A stretch of DNA of 56,824 nt from Candidatus Poribacteria bacterium (GCA_022822785.1 JAJEAL010000043.1:1-56824), one strand, 5' to 3'; shown: positions 41,921 through 51,019, counted from the stretch's first letter. Program-made: numbers and translations. Notes: generated by a model from the sequence alone, not told the origin.

Positions 41921-41951
41921 ACCTTGTGAGGGTCCTAAACCTTCACAAGGT
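41921..41951 (+). terminator. Hairpin after the TPR gene
   Basis: ACCTTGTGA (41921-41929) pairs with TCACAAGGT (41943-41951) around a 13-base loop. There is no U-run, so it is a weak terminator or a processing structure between convergent genes. Confidence 0.4.
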
Positions 41952-42055
41952 TGGGTCCGCATCAGTCCGGCTAAAGGGGCTTACCCTTCCCAAATTCCCT
42001 AGAGTACTTTTCCCGCACAGTCCCTATCTCTCCCAAAATTACCCAAACGTGCACC

Positions 42056-42799
42056 CTATCGGCGATGCACGTCGAGGTAGACAAACACCCGCTTGATTTG
42101 CTCAATGCGTTTCTGCAAGGCTGCCGCACGTTCAAAACGGAGCGCGATTGCCTCCCGATCCCGCGCTGCAGTCAGTTTCTTAATGACAGCTTCATAGTTC
42201 CCATCTAATATGTGAACCACATCGTTAATCATTCCACGGTAGACTCTACGACTGACTTTCGCCGCGCAAGGGGCTTGACAACGCTTTAGGTGGTAGCTGA
42301 AACATGGACGAAAATCGGGCAGCGGGGTGATGGTGCCCTCACAGGTCCGAATCGGGAAAATCTGGTATAGTACCTCAAGCACCTCCCTTGTCCATCTCAG
42401 ACTTGAATACGGTCCGAAATAGCGTGCCCCATCGGCTTCTTCCTTGAAAACAACTATCACCTGCGGGAAGTCCTCGTTAAGCGTTACCTTGATGAACGGG
42501 GATCTGCGGACAAATTTCTGACTGGTGTTGTACGGCGGTTGATGGTGTTTGATAAGCCGGGATTCGAGCAGGAGTGCCTCAAACTCGGAAGCACAGATTT
42601 TATAGTCAATTTGGGTGGTGTGTTGCACTAACCGCTTGATTTTGCCCCAGCGATTCTGCTTGGAGTTATACAGGTAGGATCGCACCCGTTTCTTGAGCGA
42701 TTTTGCCTTGCCGATGTAGAGAATTTCGCCCGACCTACTGAGAAAGAAGTAGACGCCCGGCAGCGACGGAAGATTGGCAACCATTTCCTTGGTGAGCAT
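42056..42799 (-). CDS. Half-length UvrC / Cho-like GIY-YIG endonuclease
   Basis: A 247-residue protein matching the N-terminal half of UvrC. The GIY-YIG domain is at residues 10-95 (PGVYFFLSRSGEILYIGKAKSLKKRV), a Cys-rich segment around RPCFSYHLKRCQAPC, and a UVR motif (UvrB-binding) at about 205-240. The C-terminal RNase H-like and HhH domains of UvrC are absent, and the downstream bases do not encode them. It therefore resembles E. coli Cho, which makes the 3' incision alone. A stand-alone nuclease with UvrA/UvrB dependence is likely. Confidence 0.8.
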   Translation of the reverse strand: MLTKEMVANLPSLPGVYFFLSRSGEILYIGKAKSLKKRVRSYLYNSKQNRWGKIKRLVQHTTQIDYKICASEFEALLLESRLIKHHQPPYNTSQKFVRRSPFIKVTLNEDFPQVIVVFKEEADGARYFGPYSSLRWTREVLEVLYQIFPIRTCEGTITPLPDFRPCFSYHLKRCQAPCAAKVSRRVYRGMINDVVHILDGNYEAVIKKLTAARDREAIALRFERAAALQKRIEQIKRVFVYLDVHRR

Positions 42800-42935
42800 C
42801 GTTGATATCGGAGATGAGTAGAAGGGTGGAGGGAAAGGAAGGCTATCAGCAGCTGTTGGAATTTCTAAGCTTCTCGCCTTCCACAGTTTAAGTGCTTATA
42901 CACAGAGTGGGACAGTCGAAATGCGGTCCGTAGGG

Positions 42936-43661
42936 CTAATTCGCGAAGGGGAATGTGCCCTCATAGCCGCGTGGACGCGAGACGTGCCAAATCCCTTCAT
43001 ACATAGGCGTTACCTGATAGTGACAGACCACGTTGCTCCGTTCCATGTTGTCCCGCTCTTTCGCGCCTTGATGTGGAATATGGTTGATAAATACCACGCA
43101 ATCGCCAGCCTTCGGGTAGAGGATAACGTGCTCCTGTGCCTCACACCACGCCTCAAATTTCGGACGGTCTAACGGATATAGATGGGGCGGCTCCACAAGG
43201 TGGCCGCCCTTGACATACTTCAGGTGCCCTAAACCGGGGTCGTTGTCCTGAAAATAGTAAGTTGCGTTGACACCGATGGGAGACACCGCAAATCGATACC
43301 TCTCCGCCTCCCGTTTCTCCTGCCAATAGCCGTAGAAATCGAGGTGCCACTCTTGGAGGTACGGGCCCGGGTTGATGTGGGCGCGTAGGCTCCGCAGTTG
43401 GCACTGCTTACCCATCATGCCTTCGAGGTAAGGACGGATACTTGGATGACCCACCAACGGGGCAAATGTCCCTGGCTCCCGGTCTAGCAAGGTATCGAAC
43501 CACATATTCCCCACCGCGTTGAGCCCTTCTTCCCAGCCCATCTCACGGGCGTAGTTGATGCGCTGCCGGATATGTTCCGTCTCCTCCGGGGATAGTGCGC
43601 CCTCTATCAGTATGAAACCGTCCTGCTCTAATCTATCCAGCTTGTTCTCCATGCTTTCCAT
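42936..43661 (-). CDS. Phytanoyl-CoA dioxygenase (PhyH) family protein
   Basis: A 241-residue Fe(II)/2-oxoglutarate oxygenase. N-terminus LEQDGFILIEGALSPEETEHIRQ; iron motif WHLDF; distal His in INHIPHQGA. ATG 43661 is used; an in-frame TTG 11 codons upstream is possible but has no ribosome site, while AAGGAGACC lies closer to 43661. Substrate unknown. Single gene between convergent and divergent neighbours. Confidence 0.78.
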   Translation of the reverse strand: MESMENKLDRLEQDGFILIEGALSPEETEHIRQRINYAREMGWEEGLNAVGNMWFDTLLDREPGTFAPLVGHPSIRPYLEGMMGKQCQLRSLRAHINPGPYLQEWHLDFYGYWQEKREAERYRFAVSPIGVNATYYFQDNDPGLGHLKYVKGGHLVEPPHLYPLDRPKFEAWCEAQEHVILYPKAGDCVVFINHIPHQGAKERDNMERSNVVCHYQVTPMYEGIWHVSRPRGYEGTFPFAN

Positions 43662-43801
43662 AGCCGGCAAAGGTCTCCTTCCCAGTTGTGTCAATTTTCG
43701 AGATTAACCAATATAACTCTTAGTGTACTATGTCTTGTTGAAATCGTCAATCCACAATTAAAGATAAAAACCGTCTATGGTCCATTAGGGAGACCTGCAT
43801 C

Positions 43802-43830
43802 AAGTCCCCCTGACAAGGGGGATTTAGGGG
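43802..43830. repeat. CCCCCTGACAAGGGGG dispersed repeat
   Basis: AAGTCCCCCTGACAAGGGG with ATTTAGGGG matches the core of the units at 19516-19701. It lies in the 349-base gap before asd. Confidence 0.7.
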
Positions 43831-43916
43831 TTGCCTTCAGTTGACTCGCTTTATGTAGTCGTCTTTGATGCAACGCCGGTTCTATTGCGCCGATATTGAG
43901 TCGCTTTGCAAATCGC

Positions 43917-43946
43917 TTGCGAATCCAGCGCCAAGTGTGGTAGAAT
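43917..43946 (+). promoter_or_regulatory. Predicted asd promoter
   Basis: TTGCGA (43917-43922) and TAGAAT (43941-43946) with an 18-base spacer, about 64 bases before asd. Confidence 0.5.
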
Positions 43947-44010
43947 ATCCTTTTAAGTATTTGGCTACAATGAGAATTGCACAATCTGATTCTTCAAGAG
44001 GATTATCAAG

Positions 44011-45021
44011 ATGGATAGGAGTTACCGTGTCGCCATCGTGGGATCAACCGGAGCGGTTGGGACAACGATGCGACAGATTTTGGAGGAACGCACATTTCCC
44101 GTCACTTCGCTGAAGTTGCTCGCTTCCCATCGGTCTGCCGGCGAAATTTTAACATTCAAGGACCAACCCATCGTGGTCGAAGAACTGACACACGATTCGT
44201 TCGACGACATTGACCTCGTGTTTTCATCGGCGGGCGCGTCCGTCAGTCGTGAGTTTATACCGACAGCGGTGGAAAAAGGATGTCTCGTCATTGACAACAC
44301 CAGTGCGTTTCGGATGGACGCAGACACACCGTTGGTGATCCCCGAAGTGAACATGCACGCAGCAATGCGACATCACGGCCTGATCTCTAATCCAAATTGT
44401 TCGACCATTCAGATGCTTGTGGCGCTCAAGCCACTCTACGACGTCGCCGGGATCAAGCGTATCGTCGTTTCGACCTATCAGAGCGTTTCCGGAAAGAGCG
44501 GCTCGGCCGTCCTTGAGCTGATTGATCAGACAACGTCTGCCTTAGAAGGCCGTCCGATTACCTGCGATCAGTTCCCGCATCAGATGGCGTTTAACGTCGC
44601 TTTCGATTGGCCCTTCGCGGATAACGGTTACAGCGAAGAGGAGATGAAGATGGTCGGCGAAACACGAAAAATCCTTGAAAATGATAGCGTCGGCGTCTCA
44701 GCGACAACCGTTCGGGTGCCGGTCTTCTTCGCCCATTCTGAATCCATCAACCTGCAAACGGACAGCAAGCTCACCGCCGATGAAGCGCGCCGAATCCTTT
44801 CCCAAGCCCGTGGGGTTACTGTTGTCGATGACCCGAAAAGCCGAAGCTATCCGCTGGCAATCAATGCCGCCGGGCAGGACGATGTATACGTCGGACGTAT
44901 CCGTGAGGACGATTCGATCGAAAACGGATTGAACTTATGGGTCGTCGCGGACAACCTCCGCAAAGGGGCCGCACTGAACGCTATTCAGATCGCAGAAATC
45001 TTGGATCAGATTAATGTGTAA
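44011..45021 (+). CDS. asd: Aspartate-semialdehyde dehydrogenase
   Basis: A 336-residue Asd, reducing aspartyl-phosphate to the semialdehyde for lysine, threonine and methionine synthesis. GSTGAVG is the NADP loop, SNPNCSTIQ carries the catalytic Cys, and the RVPVFFAHSES region the catalytic-type Arg/His. Length is normal. It supplies precursor for the threonine synthase-like gene at 8043, though the two are far apart. Confidence 0.92.
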   Translation: MDRSYRVAIVGSTGAVGTTMRQILEERTFPVTSLKLLASHRSAGEILTFKDQPIVVEELTHDSFDDIDLVFSSAGASVSREFIPTAVEKGCLVIDNTSAFRMDADTPLVIPEVNMHAAMRHHGLISNPNCSTIQMLVALKPLYDVAGIKRIVVSTYQSVSGKSGSAVLELIDQTTSALEGRPITCDQFPHQMAFNVAFDWPFADNGYSEEEMKMVGETRKILENDSVGVSATTVRVPVFFAHSESINLQTDSKLTADEARRILSQARGVTVVDDPKSRSYPLAINAAGQDDVYVGRIREDDSIENGLNLWVVADNLRKGAALNAIQIAEILDQINV

Positions 45022-45123
45022 TCATTACACGCCTAGCCCAACCCTAGCGTAACACGTGATGCGTGAAAACAATTTGTTCATCGATTCATTGGTATATTCG
45101 CCCGTTAATGAATTCTTGAACGC

Positions 45124-45357
45124 ATGAGCAGGTACACCTTTGAACCGATGCCCTCCACACTTGAGAACGAATTGATTGAAATTTATGAACGGGAAGTTGA
45201 AAAGCTGATCGAATCTGAGAGTAGGTATCAATCCGACCTCGGTGCCGCCGAAGTTTCCACTGTTGTCCAAGCGTTTCGTTTCATGCTTGAAAACGGGCCC
45301 GATAAGGTAACCGTTCAGATGCTCTACGATATGATCAATGACAGCTCCGGGGATTAA
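45124..45357 (+). CDS. Small acidic helical protein upstream of Rad50-like gene
   Basis: A 77-residue, highly acidic, mostly helical protein (TLENELIEIYEREVEKLIESESRYQSDL...QAFRFMLENGPDKVTVQMLYDM). I do not recognise it. Its stop is three bases before the ATG of the Rad50-like gene, so the two are translationally coupled and it is probably a partner. There is no clear ribosome site for its own ATG. Confidence 0.6.
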   Translation: MSRYTFEPMPSTLENELIEIYEREVEKLIESESRYQSDLGAAEVSTVVQAFRFMLENGPDKVTVQMLYDMINDSSGD

Positions 45358-45360
45358 CGT

Positions 45361-47262
45361 ATGCGACTTGAACGTATCATCCTTAAATCTTTCGGCTGTT
45401 TCGACCGTAGGGATTTCGATCTGAGCGATGGGGTGAATCTCATCTTCGGTCCCAACTTCAGCGGCAAAAGTACGCTTGTTAATGCCATTTTTTTTACATT
45501 GACGGGCAAGCCGATTGTTCCCAAGGTGGGCTTGCCTGCAATGGCGCAATCTGGGGCGGCTAGCGGCACCGCTGGACTCATTTTCCACAACGGTGAGCAG
45601 AACTACCAACTGTTCCGCTCGACGCAGGGAGAGGTGCAACTCCGGCTTAAGGAGGAGCAGGGCGATAAATGGCGTGTCCTTTTCACGGGCAAACGTTCGG
45701 CGGACGAAGATTTACGGAAGAAATTCCATTTCAGCTATCATCAGCTTGCCGCAGCGACCTTCCTACGGGAAGGGGAGATTTTTGAGTTCCTCGCACGACA
45801 GCCCGCGGATCGGCGTGATGTCCTTCACGCACTGCTCGGTATTGACCGGTTGATGGACGTGCGACAACGTTTCATTGACGGGCGGCGGATCGCCAAGCGG
45901 GAGGAGAAACGGATACAAGACCATCAACGCAGTATGCGGGTAACGACGGTCAAGAACCATCGTGAAGAGATTGAACGGGTCGAAGCAGAACTGAAGCATT
46001 TGGAAAGCCAATACGAATCGCTGTCGGACAGTGGGACCGAAACCGGTGATACCGCGCTCATCGCCGAGTTGAGGCAAGCTCATGAGCGTTTCCAAAAAGA
46101 AATTGATGGACTAATCCAAGAACGGGCATCGACCCTCCGCGGATTCACCGATGTTAATCACCTGCGGACCTCTATTAAGGAGATTGAAGCGGCGACCGCT
46201 AGCGCGGGCGGGTTAGACAAGCAGCGCGACAAGCTCATTCAGGGGGTTGGTAGCCTGAACAGTCAGGTCCAAACGCTTACGGCAGAATGCGAAACTTTAC
46301 GCCAACTCATCGACAGCGATCACGGGCACTGTCCAACCTGCCATCAGCCGGTCCAACAAAAAGTTATTGCGGGAATCCTTAAAGAGAAAGAATCGGCGAG
46401 AGCTACGAGCCAGAAAGAACTTGACGCGCAACAGAAGGCGCTCGACGAACAGACCGCGAACATCAACGCGTTGCGTGGACTGCGACAGCGACACCAACTG
46501 ATGCAAGGCAAGGTCGAGCAGCTGGAACAGATTGAAAAACGACTGACGAAGCTGCAGCGTGAGTTCGATGGGGTGGCTAGCCGATTGGGGGCGTTGCAGC
46601 CGCCGCCGGCACCGCAAACGGGTGTGAGATCCGATGCGGCTGCTGACCCCGTACAGGTTGCTGAGCAACGCCGCCAACTCAAATACCGCATCGACAGCTT
46701 ACGCCGCCGCCTCGTCGGGCTCAATAAGGAAGAAGCAGTCCTCGCCCATAAACTCCAAGAGCTACAACGCACACAGGGTCAAGCGGATCAGATTCTACGT
46801 ACTCGTCTCAGCTTTGAACTCGCTTGCGAGGGCATTGATAAGACAATCGCCTCCCTCCAACACACAATCCTCCAACCCGCCGAAAAGGAGATCCAACGGT
46901 GGCTAGAACGGATGGACCTGACTCGGTTCTCTCAGATCGATCTCAAAAGCCAGCACCTACTCCCCTCCCTCAATGTCGAAGGTGTCGAGCGCAACCTGCT
47001 GCTCCTCAGCGGCAGCGAGAAGATGATGCTCTATCTCTGCTTCAAAGCCGCGTTATCGGAAGCGTTGGGCGCACTCGGTTTCTTCGTCTTCGATGACCCC
47101 ACCCTCCACCTCGATCCAGATCGACGCGGCGCGATGATTGACTTCATTCAGCAGCTCGCCGAAGAACATCAGGTCATCGTTACCAGCAATGATCCGGAGG
47201 TCCGGGCAGGCTTGCCGGACGCACATCTGATTGAGACAGTACCGGAAAATGGTAGTTCATAG
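45361..47262 (+). CDS. Rad50/SbcC-like ATPase with zinc hook
   Basis: A 633-residue SMC-type ATPase. Walker A GPNFSGKS (30-37), Q-loop region near 127-145 (HQLAAATFLREGEIFEFL), a zinc-hook CPTC (324-327) between two coiled-coil arms (about 180-320 and 340-520), the ABC signature LSGSEK (549-554) and Walker B FFVFDDP (574-580). This is Rad50/SbcC architecture with short arms. No Mre11/SbcD nuclease gene is nearby, so the partner may be elsewhere, or the 77-residue protein may substitute. Confidence 0.82.
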   Translation: MRLERIILKSFGCFDRRDFDLSDGVNLIFGPNFSGKSTLVNAIFFTLTGKPIVPKVGLPAMAQSGAASGTAGLIFHNGEQNYQLFRSTQGEVQLRLKEEQGDKWRVLFTGKRSADEDLRKKFHFSYHQLAAATFLREGEIFEFLARQPADRRDVLHALLGIDRLMDVRQRFIDGRRIAKREEKRIQDHQRSMRVTTVKNHREEIERVEAELKHLESQYESLSDSGTETGDTALIAELRQAHERFQKEIDGLIQERASTLRGFTDVNHLRTSIKEIEAATASAGGLDKQRDKLIQGVGSLNSQVQTLTAECETLRQLIDSDHGHCPTCHQPVQQKVIAGILKEKESARATSQKELDAQQKALDEQTANINALRGLRQRHQLMQGKVEQLEQIEKRLTKLQREFDGVASRLGALQPPPAPQTGVRSDAAADPVQVAEQRRQLKYRIDSLRRRLVGLNKEEAVLAHKLQELQRTQGQADQILRTRLSFELACEGIDKTIASLQHTILQPAEKEIQRWLERMDLTRFSQIDLKSQHLLPSLNVEGVERNLLLLSGSEKMMLYLCFKAALSEALGALGFFVFDDPTLHLDPDRRGAMIDFIQQLAEEHQVIVTSNDPEVRAGLPDAHLIETVPENGSS

Positions 47263-47305
47263 GATAGGGTTTGCGAAACAAAAGTTCGGAATGCCTACAT
47301 TGCGT

Positions 47306-48178
47306 TCAATTCTTCAACCCTAACTGCCCCGCAAGGTCATCAACGAACTGGCGTGCGACCCGTCCCGATCGACCACTCGACGACGCTTCCCACTCCAACG
47401 CTTTCCGATGGAGCTCCTCTGTTGAGAGAGATAGTCCACGTTTTTGGGCGTAGTGAGAGACAATCTGTAGGTAGGTGTTTTGGGAGAACCGATAGAAGGC
47501 GAGTCGCAGCCCAAACCGATCGCTGAGCGAAACCTTCTCTTCGGTCGTCTCTCGCGGATACAATTCGTCTTCATCGGTATGGGGGTATTGGTTTTCTCCG
47601 ACTTGACGCGGCATCAGGTGACGCCGGTTGGATGTCGCATAGATCAGGACGTTCTCAGGACGAGCAGCAATTCCACCCTCTAACATCGCTTTCAACTCCC
47701 TATATTCCGCTTCCCCTTCGCTGAAGGAGAGGTCGTCGCAAAAGAGGATATACTGTTCCGGGCGGTCCCACAGGAGATCGGCAATCTCTTGCAGATGGAG
47801 CAACCCCTCCTTGGTCACCTCAACCAGTCGCAACCCCTCCGGCGCATACCGATGGAGTATCCCCTTGATGAGCGACGATTTACCTGTTCCCCGATCTCCC
47901 CACAGCAGCGCATGGTTTGCCGGTAATCCCTGCAAAAACTGACGTGTATTCCGATCCAACTCCTCAATCTGCCGATCCACCCCAATCAGGTCCGCGAGGT
48001 CAATAAGGTCAGGATGTTTGACGGGAATTAGACGTTGACTCCGCCACCGAAAGGCGATATGTCCATCGAGCGGTTCAGAAGAATTTGCGATAGCATCGGT
48101 GCTGGCTGTCAAGAGTCCTTCCACTTTGTCGAGCAGCTGCTCGACGCGGGGGATAATCGTTTTCCAATCTTGTGCCAT
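47306..48178 (-). CDS. DUF815-family AAA+ ATPase
   Basis: A 290-residue P-loop ATPase of the DUF815 (PF05673) type. Walker A GDRGTGKSS, Walker B ILFCDDLSF and the following YATSNRRHL sensor motif are clear, and the C-terminal region NTYLQIVSHYAQKRGL fits the family. The cellular role of DUF815 proteins is unknown. It is convergent with the Rad50-like gene (44-base gap). Start ATG 48178 behind AAGGAAC. Confidence 0.8.
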   Translation of the reverse strand: MAQDWKTIIPRVEQLLDKVEGLLTASTDAIANSSEPLDGHIAFRWRSQRLIPVKHPDLIDLADLIGVDRQIEELDRNTRQFLQGLPANHALLWGDRGTGKSSLIKGILHRYAPEGLRLVEVTKEGLLHLQEIADLLWDRPEQYILFCDDLSFSEGEAEYRELKAMLEGGIAARPENVLIYATSNRRHLMPRQVGENQYPHTDEDELYPRETTEEKVSLSDRFGLRLAFYRFSQNTYLQIVSHYAQKRGLSLSTEELHRKALEWEASSSGRSGRVARQFVDDLAGQLGLKN

Positions 48179-48203
48179 AGGTTCCTTATATTTTCAGCGG
48201 TTT

Positions 48204-49103
48204 TCACGCATCTCCAGAGCGATTCTCTTTTGCGGCATCCGCCAAGATCGAAATCATCTCCGCCAAATCCGGGAACGCATCCGAATCTTCAGGCGCGAGA
48301 TCGGCGAGGGGCGTCTTCCCGACCAATCGGTACATCTCCGCTACCCCCGCTAAAATCTTCGGCGTCAAACCGACATGACCGAACGTCGCCGAAATCTCCT
48401 CCATCTCACCGATCCACCGTCTAGCCTTCGGCGGCATTCCCGGCAATCCGCCCTCCATCCGTTGATACAGCGCAGATTGACTCATCTGAAATTCCGCTTT
48501 GAGGGGTTCGGACACCCCCAACAGTTCTGCAGCGGTCAGCAGTTCCGTGCACAGTGCGGTCAGTCCTTTGGTCAACGAGGCATAGCACATCTTAATCGCC
48601 GAAGCTAACCCAATTTCATCGCCGAGCGGACGGACATCGAGTCCAAATTCCGTCAACGCTTCAAAATCGGCGACATGCGTACCTGACGCGTAAAAACGGG
48701 TCGCGCCCGGCCTTCTTGGCGGAGGCCCGATGATTGACGCATCGACAAAACGGCCACCGGCTCGGGTGATGATTTCGTCCAGCTGGCGCGTGGTTTGTGG
48801 GGCGATTGCGTTACAATCGACATAGGTGAGATCCGTTTCCGTTTCGACAAGCGCGTCCGCAACCCTTTGAGACGCGCCTTTGGCTTCCGCCGGCACCATG
48901 ATTGACAGGATAAGCGCTGCTTCATTCACAAGGTCTTCATACGTTGGCACATCCTCAATCTTTGCGGTTCGTGCAAGGGCTCGGGTGCGTTCACTTCTGC
49001 CCTGAAGACAGGTAATGACGCGCAAGCCGTGCGTAACAAGGACGTTGCCCACAGTATGTCCCATGTCGCCGGGACTGAGTAGTCCAACAGTTTGTAGTGA
49101 CAT
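48204..49103 (-). CDS. NAD(P)-binding dehydrogenase with DUF1932 domain
   Basis: A 299-residue beta-hydroxyacid-dehydrogenase-like protein. The Rossmann start TVGLLSPGDMGHTVGNVL is followed by a strand typical of 6-phosphogluconate/3-hydroxyisobutyrate dehydrogenases (LILSIMVPAEA, VDCNAIAP). The C-terminal helical domain (about 185-275, IKMCYASLTKGLTALCTELLTAAE) is the DUF1932 type. Substrate unknown. ATG 49103 behind AAAGGAAAAAG. Confidence 0.75.
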   Translation of the reverse strand: MSLQTVGLLSPGDMGHTVGNVLVTHGLRVITCLQGRSERTRALARTAKIEDVPTYEDLVNEAALILSIMVPAEAKGASQRVADALVETETDLTYVDCNAIAPQTTRQLDEIITRAGGRFVDASIIGPPPRRPGATRFYASGTHVADFEALTEFGLDVRPLGDEIGLASAIKMCYASLTKGLTALCTELLTAAELLGVSEPLKAEFQMSQSALYQRMEGGLPGMPPKARRWIGEMEEISATFGHVGLTPKILAGVAEMYRLVGKTPLADLAPEDSDAFPDLAEMISILADAAKENRSGDA

Positions 49104-49116
49104 ATCTTTTTCCTTT

Positions 49117-49354
49117 TTAGGTTGTTAGTCGGTCATATATTGCTTCAGCAATCTGTTCGATAAAGTTGATTGCATCAAGCTTCGTCAATGGGCCATCGGG
49201 TATCGTAAGGCGTTGGATCCATATCCGCTTCATGAACGATTTTATTTCTTCGGTCAGTAATAAGATTGAGCTCTCGCTTTATATCTTGCGCTGGCATTCC
49301 TAGAGAGGTTGACACTTGCTCCCACAGGCTAATGTCCGAGATTAATCGAAGCTG
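49117..49354 (-). pseudogene. Frameshifted remnant of a RiboL-PSP-HEPN protein
   Basis: Minus-strand reading gives SDISLWEQVSTSLGMP, then DIKRELNLITDRRNKIVHEADMD with an R-x4-H HEPN ribonuclease-type motif, then PYDTRWPIDEA and a stop. One base less in the TT run near 49191 restores the frame to DAINFIEQIAEAIYDRL and a natural stop. The N-terminal part is lost. It is a broken C-terminal HEPN domain, or an intact one with a sequencing error at one T. Confidence 0.6.
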
Positions 49355-49484
49355 TTAGCGCTGTGAGTCGGACCCGACTACCGCGCAAAAGTGTCGAAGA
49401 GGTCATGTCTGCTATTCCTTACGGACTGATCCCGGCGCGTTGTAGAGTACCTCTTTGTTTGGACTGTTTGTGGGTGGGTGGGTG

Positions 49485-50066
49485 TTACGCAATTACCGTT
49501 TCGTCATCCGTGTCATCGGAATCGTTCGACTCTTCGGATTCTTGTGACTCTGTCAATGTCGTCGGTATAAACAGCAGATCGCCCGGAACGTTGGGCTGCT
49601 CCGTTTCCTCTGGCTCTTCTTCGGTGTCAGTCTGTGACGTTTCTTCGTCATCCGTTGGCTCAGAGATATCAGGTGTGTCAATGCTATCAGCTTGTTCAGA
49701 TGCATCATCAAAGGCGCTTAGTTGGTCTGACTCTTGGCTTTCTGCTCTGGTCTCCACATTACTGAGCATTGTCATTAGCCCTTCGAGACGTTCGCGGACC
49801 TCTGCCTTCTCTTTGTCTACGTTTATACGTTCCTGCTCGCGCTCATTCTGAAGCACCTGCAGCTCCGATTCAAAATGGTTGAGCTCCGCGTTCCGTTGCT
49901 CAAGGTTTTGAATCTGTACATCCCGCTGATCCAACTCGTCCCGGAGCTGATTGTTTTCGGATTCTAGCGCAAGCCTCTCTTCTCTGAGACGGTGGATAGT
50001 GTCAATTGCGCGTTCAACGCGCTCCTCTAACAGTGTCAATACATTTTCTCGTAAATCTTCAAGCAT
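49485..50066 (-). CDS. ZapB-like coiled-coil protein with acidic tail
   Basis: A 193-residue protein. Residues 1-110 form a continuous coiled coil (LRENVLTLLEERVERAIDTIHRLREERLALESENNQL), with the short-repeat pattern of ZapB/DUF904 cell-division proteins. The C-terminal 80 residues are very rich in Asp, Glu, Ser and Thr and probably disordered. ZapB helps place the Z-ring in E. coli; here that role is inferred only. ATG 50066 follows TAGGAGAG. Confidence 0.65.
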   Translation of the reverse strand: MLEDLRENVLTLLEERVERAIDTIHRLREERLALESENNQLRDELDQRDVQIQNLEQRNAELNHFESELQVLQNEREQERINVDKEKAEVRERLEGLMTMLSNVETRAESQESDQLSAFDDASEQADSIDTPDISEPTDDEETSQTDTEEEPEETEQPNVPGDLLFIPTTLTESQESEESNDSDDTDDETVIA

Positions 50067-50152
50067 GTGACTCTCCTATCTATTTTTTGTGTGATCAAAA
50101 ATCTTACGGTGGGTTGATTATAGCTTACGGCTAAGGGGATCGAAAGTGACCC

Positions 50153-51019
50153 CTAGCTTTCAGTTGTTAGCAAATCTTCAAGCCCAACTGTGCGGGCATA
50201 GTGAAACAGGTATTGCTGGGCGTAGCCGAGATATTCACCAAAATAGTCTTCGGCAAACTGACGAATCTCACGAATTGAGCCTTGGCGTTTGAGGTAAAGC
50301 TGTTCGATAATCCGCTTCACCCATACATCAATGGGGAGTGCTTGAACATGTCCTAACGAAAACAGGCAGATACAATCCGCGACCTTCTCGCCAATCCCTT
50401 TGAACCGCATCAATTCTCGCTTCGCTTCGGGGTAAGGCAGACGCTTCAAAGCCTCAAGGTCGAATACCCCCGCTGCAATCTCCGACGAAACCGTCCACAG
50501 ATAAGGCGCACGATACCCCAACCGACAATCGTACAACGTCTCAACACCGGCATCGGCGAGGGCTTGTGGGGTCGGGAAAGCGTAATCGACCGAGTCTTCA
50601 AGGGTAATTTCTTCCCCGAATCGTGTCGCGAGTGTGCGGATTATCCCCTTAATCCGGGGGACGTTGTTATTCTGGGACAGGATAAACGACGCGAGACATT
50701 CCCACACCTCTTGGTTCAAAATCCGCATCCCCCAGAACGTTTCGATTGAGTGGTGCATGAACGGATCGATGTCCACAGCGTCTAAGATCGCCGGTAAGTC
50801 CCGGTTCAGGTCGAGGTAGTGGCGGAGAAACGCTTCTAGTCGATCGGGTTCTTCGTCAGCTGAGCTTTCGACAATCAGCACCTCCTGTTCCTGACGTATC
50901 TTCAGCTGCCTGCCCTCGACTACGCCGTGATACCAACCGTCGATTGGCTGCCAACGGAACGACTGCCCACACTCCAATGTATGCTTCAGATTAAAATCGG
51001 TGACAAGTTCGATTCGGAT
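50153..51019 (-). CDS. ogg: 8-oxoguanine DNA glycosylase (OGG1 type), apparent ATC start
   Basis: A helix-hairpin-helix-GPD glycosylase that removes 8-oxoguanine. MRFKGIGEKVADCICLFSLGHVQALPIDV has the catalytic Lys (EKVADC) and Asp (PIDV) of OGG1. The first standard start (TTG 50977) falls inside the conserved FNLKHTLECGQSFRW opening. AGGAGG is 7 bases before ATC at 51019, which adds IRIELVTDFNLKHT and restores the family start, with no ATG, GTG or TTG in between. So the CDS is given from the ATC (289 codons with stop). It cannot be excluded that a base was lost from an ATG there. Confidence 0.7.
   Translation of the reverse strand: MRIELVTDFNLKHTLECGQSFRWQPIDGWYHGVVEGRQLKIRQEQEVLIVESSADEEPDRLEAFLRHYLDLNRDLPAILDAVDIDPFMHHSIETFWGMRILNQEVWECLASFILSQNNNVPRIKGIIRTLATRFGEEITLEDSVDYAFPTPQALADAGVETLYDCRLGYRAPYLWTVSSEIAAGVFDLEALKRLPYPEAKRELMRFKGIGEKVADCICLFSLGHVQALPIDVWVKRIIEQLYLKRQGSIREIRQFAEDYFGEYLGYAQQYLFHYARTVGLEDLLTTES

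Noticed and set aside
42056-42799. Full-length uvrC broken by a frameshift
   Set aside because: The bases after the stop do not encode the RNase H-like or HhH parts of UvrC in any frame I read, so a Cho-like half protein is more likely.
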